Shown here: positions 18,261-25,275 of the stretch, in pieces
Position numbering within the stretch: position 1 is the first letter of the stretch
Layout: each line of letters opens with the position of its first letter
Assembly: GCA_049606855.1 (NCBI GenBank)
Contig: JBMYVY010000012.1
Location: 3,034 to 67,033, forward strand
Source of the DNA: JBELHR01 sp049606855
GTDB taxonomy: Bacteria > Bacteroidota > Bacteroidia > Flavobacteriales > Flavobacteriaceae
Reading direction: 5' to 3'
Length of the DNA: 64,000 bases
Program-made: the position numbers and the translations under genes
The notes under the pieces: generated by a model
Told to the model about the DNA's origin: nothing
The model's database searches: none
Seen by the model: only the letters and a program-made list of their open reading frames with translations

Positions 18261-18308
18261 TCATATCATGAAGCGCATGGTGCGCATCATCATGGTAGAC
18301 ATTGTCAT
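18261..18308 (-). CDS. Methionine-rich leader peptide of metY
   Basis: A 15-codon frame reading MTMSTMMMRTMRFMI then TGA, with seven Met codons including three in a row. Codons 2-4 contain GACAATGTC (region 1), which can pair with GACATTGCC over the stop codon (region 2); region 2 can pair with GGTAATGTC in the terminator arm (region 3), and region 3 with the terminator 3' arm (region 4). This is the four-segment logic of ribosome-mediated attenuation. Ribosomes stalling at Met codons would favour 2:3 and read-through into metY; smooth translation would cover region 2 and allow termination. Function is inferred from layout, not tested. Confidence 0.85.
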   Translation of the reverse strand: MTMSTMMMRTMRFMI

Positions 18309-18342
18309 AATATGGATTAAATTTTTATTCATTTTTTTCTTT

Positions 18343-18374
18343 AAAAAAAACCTCTTTTTGGTTAAAAAAAGAGG
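18343..18374 (-). terminator. Second terminator-like hairpin in the metY leader
   Basis: On the minus strand CCTCTTTTT/AAAAAGAGG with a six-base loop is followed by eight T residues. It lies between the promoter and the Met-rich leader, so it would cut transcription of the leader itself unless relieved. It may belong to a first attenuator unit together with the small frame at 18401-18448. Confidence 0.6.
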
Positions 18375-18400
18375 CTCTAAACAAACGTTAACATAAAACA

Positions 18401-18448
18401 TCAATAAAGCCTTGCGGATATTTCACCACAAATCATCATTAAATGCAT
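18401..18448 (-). CDS. Candidate first leader peptide (Met- and Cys-containing)
   Basis: A 15-codon frame MHLMMICGEISARLY ending in TGA, about 40 bases after the predicted transcription start and 26 bases before a terminator-like hairpin. It holds three Met codons (two adjacent after the start) and one Cys codon, fitting a sulfur amino-acid sensor. I could not find clear alternative pairings comparable to those of the second leader, so this could be a chance frame. Confidence 0.4.
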   Translation of the reverse strand: MHLMMICGEISARLY

Positions 18449-18488
18449 ATTGATAAATGAAAACAACACTTTCTTGATTTTATCTAAA

Positions 18489-18518
18489 CAAATATAGATA
18501 TTATTTATTAAAATCAAA
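18489..18518 (-). promoter_or_regulatory. Promoter of the metY leader, TTTG-N18-TATATTTG
   Basis: TTTG (18518-18515) and TATATTTG (18496-18489) are 18 bases apart. The predicted start near 18482 gives a leader of about 315 nt carrying both leader peptides and both terminators. Confidence 0.75.
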
Positions 18519-18613
18519 ACCGAATTTGTATTTTTTTTCATAAACTATAGCTAGTTATTCATTTCATTGATAAATTTTCACAAAATATTAGAATTTGATG
18601 AATAAATTTTTAT

Positions 18614-18621
18614 TAATTTTG
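18614..18621 (+). promoter_or_regulatory. -7 element of the metK promoter
   Basis: TAATTTTG fits TAnnTTTG and lies 13 bases before the SAM-II aptamer, so transcription would begin just ahead of it. A TTTG at 18594-18597 is 16 bases upstream, slightly short of the usual spacing. Confidence 0.55.
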
Positions 18622-18633
18622 CTGTCTAAATTC

Positions 18634-18684
18634 AGAGGAAAGATTTGACTGATTGCCACCTCTATAAAAAAGTGCTAAAGCAGT
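18634..18684 (+). promoter_or_regulatory. SAM-II riboswitch upstream of metK
   Basis: The sequence fits the SAM-II (metA motif) pseudoknot: P1 AGAGG/CCTCT at 18634-18638 and 18659-18663, conserved GATTTGACTGATTGC in the loop, AAAAAAGTGCTAAAG 3' of P1, and pseudoknot pairing ACTG (18648-18651) with CAGT (18681-18684). It lies 68 bases before the metK start. No strong terminator follows, only a weak bulged hairpin before CCTTTTTT at about 18725-18733, so how it acts is open. Confidence 0.88.
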
Positions 18685-18752
18685 AATATACTCCTTTGGC
18701 CATATAGACAGGCTAGTCAACTATCCTTTTTTATAATTGTTAAAATATTATT

Positions 18753-20015
18753 ATGGCCTATTTTTTTACATCTGAATCAGTTTCAGAAGGACATCCTGAT
18801 AAAGTGGCAGACCAAATTTCGGATGCCTTAATTGATAATTTCATGGCTTTTGACCCAGAATCAAAAGTTGCATGTGAGACTCTTGTTACCACAGGACAGG
18901 TTGTTCTTGCGGGTGAGGTGAAGTCAAAAACCTATCTTGATGTACAAAAAATCGCACGGGATACGATAAATCAAATTGGATATACAAAAGGTGAATATCA
19001 ATTTGATGGTAATTCATGTGGAGTACTCTCTGCTATTCACGAACAGTCTGACGATATCAATCGTGGGGTGGATAAAGAAAATGAGGATGATCAAGGGGCA
19101 GGCGATCAAGGTATGATGTTTGGTTACGCAACTAACGAGACAGAAAACTACATGCCTTTGGCCTTGGACTTGGCTCATTTAATCTTAAAGGAACTTGCAG
19201 CATTGAGAAGAGAAAATAGTGAAATTACCTATTTACGTCCAGATGCTAAGAGTCAAGTTACTCTTGAGTATAACGACGATGACTCACCAAAACGAATTGA
19301 AGCTATCGTAATATCAACTCAACATGACGAATTCGATTCAAATGACGAGCAGATGTTAGCTAAAATTGAATCGGATTTGATCGGGATTTTAATGCCTCGT
19401 GTTATTGCGAAACTCAGACCAGAAATTCAAAATCTTTTTGGAGATGACATCAAATATCACATCAACCCTACAGGAAAGTTTGTCATTGGTGGACCGCATG
19501 GAGACACTGGACTTACAGGTAGAAAGATAATTGTTGACACCTATGGAGGCAAAGGAGCTCACGGTGGTGGCGCTTTCTCTGGTAAAGACCCGTCTAAAGT
19601 AGATCGTTCTGCTGCCTATGCAACACGTCATATTGCAAAAAACCTTGTAGCTGCTGGTCTTGCTGATCAAGTGCTTGTACAAGTATCTTATGCAATCGGA
19701 GTAGCACAACCAATGGGAGTCTTTGTAAATACTTATGGAACATCTAAAGTAGCATTTAGTGATGGAGAAGTTGCAGAAAAAATAAAAGTACTTTTTGATT
19801 TGAGGCCTGCCGCGATTGAACGCAGGTTGAAATTGAGAAATCCAATATATAAAGAAACTGCTGCCTATGGTCATATGGGAAGAACCCCAGAGATCAAAAC
19901 GGTAAGCTTCACCTCTCCATCTGGAGAAACGGTGACAAAAGAAGTTGAAACCTTTACATGGGAAAAGCTGGATTATGTGGACACCATAAAAAAGGAATTC
20001 AACCTATCAATCTAA
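18753..20015 (+). CDS. metK: S-adenosylmethionine synthetase
   Basis: A 420-residue MetK that makes SAM from methionine and ATP. Seen: the N-terminal SVSEGHPDKVADQISDAL, the ATP loop GAGDQGMMFGYA (about 113-124), and the phosphate-binding GGGAFSGKDPSKVDRSAAY (about 272-290). It is the divergent neighbour of metY and completes the methionine block. A SAM-II aptamer in its leader suggests feedback by its own product. It is closed by the terminator at 20036-20064. Confidence 0.97.
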   Translation: MAYFFTSESVSEGHPDKVADQISDALIDNFMAFDPESKVACETLVTTGQVVLAGEVKSKTYLDVQKIARDTINQIGYTKGEYQFDGNSCGVLSAIHEQSDDINRGVDKENEDDQGAGDQGMMFGYATNETENYMPLALDLAHLILKELAALRRENSEITYLRPDAKSQVTLEYNDDDSPKRIEAIVISTQHDEFDSNDEQMLAKIESDLIGILMPRVIAKLRPEIQNLFGDDIKYHINPTGKFVIGGPHGDTGLTGRKIIVDTYGGKGAHGGGAFSGKDPSKVDRSAAYATRHIAKNLVAAGLADQVLVQVSYAIGVAQPMGVFVNTYGTSKVAFSDGEVAEKIKVLFDLRPAAIERRLKLRNPIYKETAAYGHMGRTPEIKTVSFTSPSGETVTKEVETFTWEKLDYVDTIKKEFNLSI

Positions 20016-20035
20016 CCGAGGTTCTACCCTAAGAT

Positions 20036-20064
20036 AAAGGCTGCTTTTTTTAAAGCAGCCTTTT
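20036..20064. terminator. Bidirectional terminator between metK and the barrel gene
   Basis: Stem AAAGGCTGCTTT/AAAGCAGCCTTT with flanking A/T runs, between two convergent genes. Confidence 0.9.
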
Positions 20065-20070
20065 CGTTTT

Positions 20071-22764
20071 TTACAAGTTATACTTCACCGTTAACAACCA
20101 CAATCTGGGCTGTACATAATACAAAGTAGTTTGTGTAGAGTTATTCAATTCATTAAATCGATCCGTGACTAAAGTTTCATTATTTGTAAGATTATTTCCA
20201 GTAAGTGAAAATTCCCATTTACTATCTTTTTGTTGATAAAATAACTGAGCATTTAAAAAGCCGTAGGTATTATCTAAGTTTTGACCCTTATTGATGAATG
20301 AATAATAATCGTAGTCAGCATTCAAAATGAAGTTTTTCAAAAAGATCATATCCAAACGAGCAAATGGTCTATCAGTTGTTGATTTTTGATCTGTATATTT
20401 ATTTATCGACTTTTGATACCCCAATTCTAGATTAGGTGCGTTTTTGAAATTTGATGCCACCGTAAGTCTGTAGGTTTGACTCAAATTTTCACTTTGTACC
20501 GCCTGATCATCAACAATGTTGGTGTATCGAGACTGATTGATATTAGCGGAAGCATTTAACTTTAAATTCTTCAAGGTTTTGCCATATCGAATTAATCCGG
20601 TAAAGCTCTCATCAGCAAATTCAGAATTTATCGGAGTTGAAACCCGATCAACTCCATTGTTTAAAAGAACAATTTGATTCTTGATGGCATCTGTCTTTTT
20701 ATCATAACTCAATCGCGCCACAATATTTGTAAAACTAAACATAGAAAACATAAAATAACTCACCGAAAAGCGGTTATAAGTCGCATAATCTAGATGCCTA
20801 TTCCCTCCATATAAACTATTATAGTTCTGTAATATATACCCTTCAGAGCGCGAACCAATATCCACAAATTCAGTGGACATATTATAATTAAACCTTAGGC
20901 TCTCAGAAGACTTAAATTGTAATCTGGCATATACAGAAGGAAGCACTACAGTGTTTTTTACTGTATTTGTGGTAGCATTTTGACGATCCTCAGTAAAATA
21001 ATTATGAACGGTTACCCCTGGTTTAAGCGTAAAAATCCCACTAACCATATTGTAAAACAGACCTCCGAAAACATCTCTAAAAGAATAACTCACATCGTTC
21101 TCTAGATCCGAATCAGCTAAAACAACAGTTTCTCCAGAATCCAATTCTTGCTCCATAAAGGTTAAATAATCTTGATCTAGATATGTAGTTCCAAATGCTA
21201 GATTCAAATTCGATTGGTTATTCACTAAGAAATAATAATCTAATTTTAAATCGGCCTTATTCGTCTCTAATTTCTTCAATTGATTCAATCGATATATGGA
21301 TTGATTGGGGTCAGCTGGGATAACAGAAAAAGGCTGATCTTCTGAAATGGAGTTAAAGAAAGGTTCATTCTCTTGATAGAGATAAGCACCCTCTGCTGAC
21401 AAAATATTCTTATTATTTATGGTGTAATACAAGTTTAAATTTTGATTAATCGATGTTGGCGATTCATCTAAATCCGTATCCGCTGCAGCACGAGCATCAG
21501 ATTCCACATCATTCATTTCAGTTTGATTATCCTTCTTAGCAATAATATCATAATCTAACTGTAAATCGGAGTTAGGAATATAACTCAAATTGAATTTGAA
21601 TATTCCTTGATTGGATTCTTGCTCAGTATTATCGATCCTGTTTTCACGTAAACCAGAATTATTGTACAGAGTTCTACTTTCGGTTTTGATGTAGGTTTTT
21701 GCATTATTATATATACCAAAACCTCCGATATCTAATGTTTCACTTGGTGAATGCGAGAAATTAATCGCCCCAAAATTTGAGGTGATCTCTAGAGCCCTAT
21801 TGTTTTGTGTAGTTGTAAATCCAAGACCTGCATCAGAGACGTTTACATTGGTATAACTGTCTCGGGGACCTGAATTAAGCCCTCCTGTAAAGCGGAAGTA
21901 ATCTTGACGAGTAAATGGGGGTTCCCCTGTGTTATTAAAATCCGCCAGGATATTCACACTTGTATTAGGACTGTAATAAAAAAGTTTCGGTTTTGCCGCA
22001 TATCGAACTTCTCCATCGGGCTCATATTCACTCATTCCAGCTCCTGCCGACACCTCTCCAAACCAAAAACGATCCTTTCCCGTTTTCAATTTAATATTCA
22101 AGGCAATATTATCCTCATTGTTTCTAACTCTGCTCATTGAGGCAACTTCTGAGTAATTTTTAAGCACTTCAACTTTATCAATGGCATTAGCGGGTATATT
22201 TTGAGTCGCTACTTTTGTATCTCCATCAAAAAATTCTTTCCCATTGACAAGAACCTTTCCTACTTTTTTACCTTCGACTTCAACTTCCCCATTGTCATCA
22301 ATTTCTACTCCTGGTAAATTTGCTAGAACATCTTCCAATTTTTTTTCGGTTCCATTGTTAAAGGAATCTGCATCATATACAATCGTGTCTCCTTTAATGG
22401 TAACCGGCATTTCATAACTCAACTCAACAGCATCTAATGTGTTTTCTTCCTGCAACAGTTTAAAATTAGCCAGCACATCTTCGGTCGCTACAATCACTTC
22501 TTCATTTAATGTCGTGAAACCGATAAATGATATTCGAATGTTATAGGTTTTTGACTTGGGAACATTCAATTTATAACGGCCTGAAGCGTCTGTAATAGAA
22601 TACCCTATCATATTATTGGTTTCTGCGTCAAATGCAATCACATTTGCCATCTCCAGGGCCTGGCCCGTATCATCAGTGACTTGACCAGAAAGTTTTACAT
22701 TTTGAGCAAATGCCAATCCAGTTCCCAAACCAAGGAAACAGAATACTAGATAAATATATTTCAT
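20071..22764 (-). CDS. Outer-membrane beta-barrel protein with carboxypeptidase-regulatory-like domain
   Basis: An 897-residue protein with a signal peptide ending at about 20 (AFAQ). Residues about 22-110 form a CarboxypepD_reg-like beta-sandwich (LSGQVTDDTGQALEMANVIAF), about 125-225 a plug-like region (LEDVLANLPGVEIDDNGEVEV, VLVNGKEFF), and the rest an aromatic-rich outer-membrane barrel. It resembles TonB-dependent receptor-like proteins of Bacteroidota, though no TonB box was identified. It is followed by two GLPGLI genes on the same strand, the first two bases... immediately upstream, so the three probably work together; cargo is unknown. Confidence 0.85.
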   Translation of the reverse strand: MKYIYLVFCFLGLGTGLAFAQNVKLSGQVTDDTGQALEMANVIAFDAETNNMIGYSITDASGRYKLNVPKSKTYNIRISFIGFTTLNEEVIVATEDVLANFKLLQEENTLDAVELSYEMPVTIKGDTIVYDADSFNNGTEKKLEDVLANLPGVEIDDNGEVEVEGKKVGKVLVNGKEFFDGDTKVATQNIPANAIDKVEVLKNYSEVASMSRVRNNEDNIALNIKLKTGKDRFWFGEVSAGAGMSEYEPDGEVRYAAKPKLFYYSPNTSVNILADFNNTGEPPFTRQDYFRFTGGLNSGPRDSYTNVNVSDAGLGFTTTQNNRALEITSNFGAINFSHSPSETLDIGGFGIYNNAKTYIKTESRTLYNNSGLRENRIDNTEQESNQGIFKFNLSYIPNSDLQLDYDIIAKKDNQTEMNDVESDARAAADTDLDESPTSINQNLNLYYTINNKNILSAEGAYLYQENEPFFNSISEDQPFSVIPADPNQSIYRLNQLKKLETNKADLKLDYYFLVNNQSNLNLAFGTTYLDQDYLTFMEQELDSGETVVLADSDLENDVSYSFRDVFGGLFYNMVSGIFTLKPGVTVHNYFTEDRQNATTNTVKNTVVLPSVYARLQFKSSESLRFNYNMSTEFVDIGSRSEGYILQNYNSLYGGNRHLDYATYNRFSVSYFMFSMFSFTNIVARLSYDKKTDAIKNQIVLLNNGVDRVSTPINSEFADESFTGLIRYGKTLKNLKLNASANINQSRYTNIVDDQAVQSENLSQTYRLTVASNFKNAPNLELGYQKSINKYTDQKSTTDRPFARLDMIFLKNFILNADYDYYSFINKGQNLDNTYGFLNAQLFYQQKDSKWEFSLTGNNLTNNETLVTDRFNELNNSTQTTLYYVQPRLWLLTVKYNL

Positions 22765-22765
22765 C

Positions 22766-23614
22766 TTAGTTTCGGATTATCACACGATTACCTCCACGTC
22801 CTTGACCGCGTCCATATCGATCCCTCATCTCCTCCATTTTCTCAGATAAAAGTTTATCAAACTCCGCTTGAGTCAAAACCTTTCCTTTACTAGGTTCTTT
22901 AATTTTGATCTCATCAGATGGATTCAAAACTATCTTTGTACAAAGCATCGTAGTTTCACCTTGACTCACTTCCAAAATCAACCCAGGTAATCCCCAATAA
23001 TCTGCTGGTCCATTTGACACCGGGATATCTAGGGTATACCAAGCTGTAATGAACTCTACCTCTGGTGTTTCTGGTTCTTTCGTAGCGGTCGAGTCCGACG
23101 ATTGTGGTGGCCTTCTTCCCCACCGAACCTGAGGACTATTTTCTTTAGTTACTGCTGCAATAGCCTTGAACACAAGGTACTTTCCAATCATTCTTGACTC
23201 CGATGTCATTTGCCAATTATAAGCAACAAGACTGTCTTTTATCAAAAATTTCTTTCCTGTAATCTCACGTTCTTTTGCGAATTGCTTTTCCTTTAAATTT
23301 TTATAGTTTACTCCTTCGCCACCTCCAAACATACGCATATTACCTCCGCCTTGTCCGGGAACCTCAGCTTGAGCCTGCACTTTAAATTCACTTTCTGTGG
23401 TGGAGAAATCCAATTCATAAATACGCTCAAGTCTTGATTTTAAACGCTCTTTAATTCTTGCCTTTTGATCTGGACTCATATCAGCAGGCAAGCGACTCAT
23501 ATCAAATTTAGTTTTGGATTGATATACTGCCTTACCTTGAAATTCCTGAGAATAATTCATCGTAATTACCCCAAATAGCATTACAAATAGGCCTATTAAC
23601 TGTTTTGTTTTCAT
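22766..23614 (-). CDS. GLPGLI family protein
   Basis: A 282-residue exported protein with a signal peptide (about 1-22) and the family signature GPADYWGLPGLILEV (about 207-221). Its C terminus is rich in Gly and Arg, ending GQGRGGNRVIIRN. The family function is not known. It ends two bases before the start of the outer-membrane barrel gene, so the pair is surely co-transcribed; a second GLPGLI gene lies upstream. Confidence 0.85.
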   Translation of the reverse strand: MKTKQLIGLFVMLFGVITMNYSQEFQGKAVYQSKTKFDMSRLPADMSPDQKARIKERLKSRLERIYELDFSTTESEFKVQAQAEVPGQGGGNMRMFGGGEGVNYKNLKEKQFAKEREITGKKFLIKDSLVAYNWQMTSESRMIGKYLVFKAIAAVTKENSPQVRWGRRPPQSSDSTATKEPETPEVEFITAWYTLDIPVSNGPADYWGLPGLILEVSQGETTMLCTKIVLNPSDEIKIKEPSKGKVLTQAEFDKLLSEKMEEMRDRYGRGQGRGGNRVIIRN

Positions 23615-23671
23615 GTGTAAAGAATAGTTTGTTAATGCTAAGACCCCATCTTTAAGAAAAGGTTTAAGGGT

Positions 23672-24466
23672 TTAGTCCTTTTTTTTTGAGAATTTTTCAC
23701 CCAAGTCATCGTGCCACTTTTTTAATACGACCTGAAAGTCGTCATGATTGATCACTTGACCATCATCCTCTAAGTGTGAGATCTTAAAATCTTTTGGGTT
23801 TTCGGTAATTTCTATAAGCTCGTAAAAAGTATTTCCAGCATCAGCCTCCAAAATCAATCCAGGCAAGCCCCAATATAAATCAGGACCATTGGATATTGGA
23901 ATTTCTTCGGTATACCAAACATTGACTTCTCCTTGATGCGGGCCATTTTTCTTGTCTAAACCATGCCTGAAATTTGCGATAGAATTATTATCAGAATTCG
24001 TAGGAAATTTAGCTAATTTACAGGTGTACCCCTTTATTGTTTTAGTTGAGTCAACCAATTCCCAAGCATAAGGTTGGAATTTATCTTTTATGGTATAAAC
24101 ATCGCCAGATAAGGTTGGCTGTTGGACAAAAGTACTATCAGGTAAATTTTTATAAATATCCCCTCCATTATTCTTTCCAATAATCAAATTAACTCCCATA
24201 TCAACAATACTCAAACCATTCCCGTCTTTTTGGGCTTTATAATATGATTCCTCCGAATTCATCCTTAACACGTAGGTATGATTTACCTTACGTCGAAATT
24301 CCTTTTCTATAATATTGATTTGCTTATCAGACATATTAGTCTGAGTGTGAAGATCCACTGTTAAATGGCTTGTCGATCGAAATTTGAGCTCATAATTTTG
24401 AGCATAACTATTCATAAAGAAAAAAATCAAAACAAGTAAAATTACAGACCTCATAAACAAATGCAT
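23672..24466 (-). CDS. GLPGLI family protein (second copy)
   Basis: A 264-residue exported protein with a signal peptide (about 1-22, ...FFMNSYAQ) and the signature GPDLYWGLPGLILEADAG (about 192-209). It is distantly similar to the next gene downstream, with the same order of blocks (YAWE or YNWQ strand, EEIPISNGP, GLPGLI), so the two are old paralogues. It heads the three-gene set ending in the outer-membrane barrel. Role unknown. Confidence 0.85.
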   Translation of the reverse strand: MHLFMRSVILLVLIFFFMNSYAQNYELKFRSTSHLTVDLHTQTNMSDKQINIIEKEFRRKVNHTYVLRMNSEESYYKAQKDGNGLSIVDMGVNLIIGKNNGGDIYKNLPDSTFVQQPTLSGDVYTIKDKFQPYAWELVDSTKTIKGYTCKLAKFPTNSDNNSIANFRHGLDKKNGPHQGEVNVWYTEEIPISNGPDLYWGLPGLILEADAGNTFYELIEITENPKDFKISHLEDDGQVINHDDFQVVLKKWHDDLGEKFSKKKD

Positions 24467-24616
24467 TTAGCATAAATTTACGAAAAAAGGGTTTTCAATA
24501 AATAAATATGGCTTTAATTCTTAAAATCAATGGATTTTATCAAAAGCGATCTCAAGGTAATTATATCCTAAAAAAATAGTTAATTTAGCGACTGGAATTA
24601 AAATTTATAGAAGGAT

Positions 24617-25231
24617 ATGCACGTAGCAATTGCAGGAAATATAGGAGCAGGTAAAACGACTTTAACAAAGCTTTTAGCGAAACATTATAAATGGGAACCT
24701 CATTTTGAAAGCGTTGAAGAAAATCCATACTTAGATGACTTTTACGGTGAAATGGAGCGATGGTCCTTTAATTTGCAAGTGTATTTCTTAAATAGCAGAT
24801 TCAGACAAGTTCTGGAATTTCATGAAAGTGGAAAAAACATTATTCAGGACCGCACAATTTATGAAGATGCTCATATTTTCGCACCCAATCTCCATGCTAT
24901 GGGCTTGATGACCAATCGTGATTATTCCAATTATGAATCTCTTTTTGAATTAATGGAGCGATTAGTAACTCCCCCGGATTTATTAATCTATCTACGTGCT
25001 GACATTCAAACCTTAGTTGGCCAAATTCACAAACGAGGCAGAGATTATGAAAACAGCATCAGTATAGATTATTTAAGCAGACTAAACGAACGATATGAGG
25101 CTTGGATTTCAAAATACTCAAAAGGTAAATTATTGATTATCGATGTTAATAATTTAGACTTTGTATCAAATCCTGAAGACCTAGGGTCGATTATAGATAA
25201 AATTGACGCTCAAATAAACGGTTTGTTTTAA
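24617..25231 (+). CDS. Deoxynucleoside kinase
   Basis: A 204-residue kinase of the dCK/dGK/TK2-like family. The P-loop GNIGAGKT is at about 7-14, the substrate-binding QDRTIYEDAHIF at about 76-88, and the lid KRGRDYE at about 139-145. It phosphorylates deoxynucleosides for salvage; base preference is not predictable by eye. A second kinase of the same family is fused to FolK at 38935-40059. It is a single-gene unit closed by a terminator. Confidence 0.93.
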   Translation: MHVAIAGNIGAGKTTLTKLLAKHYKWEPHFESVEENPYLDDFYGEMERWSFNLQVYFLNSRFRQVLEFHESGKNIIQDRTIYEDAHIFAPNLHAMGLMTNRDYSNYESLFELMERLVTPPDLLIYLRADIQTLVGQIHKRGRDYENSISIDYLSRLNERYEAWISKYSKGKLLIIDVNNLDFVSNPEDLGSIIDKIDAQINGLF

Positions 25232-25237
25232 AAAAAG

Positions 25238-25273
25238 AAAACCTCCAAAAGCATTAGCCTTTGGAGGTTTTTT
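25238..25273. terminator. Bidirectional terminator after the deoxynucleoside kinase
   Basis: Stem AAACCTCCAAA/TTTGGAGGTTT with flanking A and T runs; shared with convergent hppA. Confidence 0.9.
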
Positions 25274-25275
25274 TA

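Noticed and set aside
18181..18396. A 71-codon plus-strand frame with several Met codons between metY and metK
   Set aside because: It reads antisense through the attenuator and the Met-rich leader; its Met and His/Ile content comes from the minus-strand ATG codons. No promoter on that strand.
20071..24466. Classical polysaccharide utilisation locus (SusC/SusD)
   Set aside because: The barrel has no SusD partner and no glycoside hydrolases lie nearby; the GLPGLI neighbours point elsewhere.
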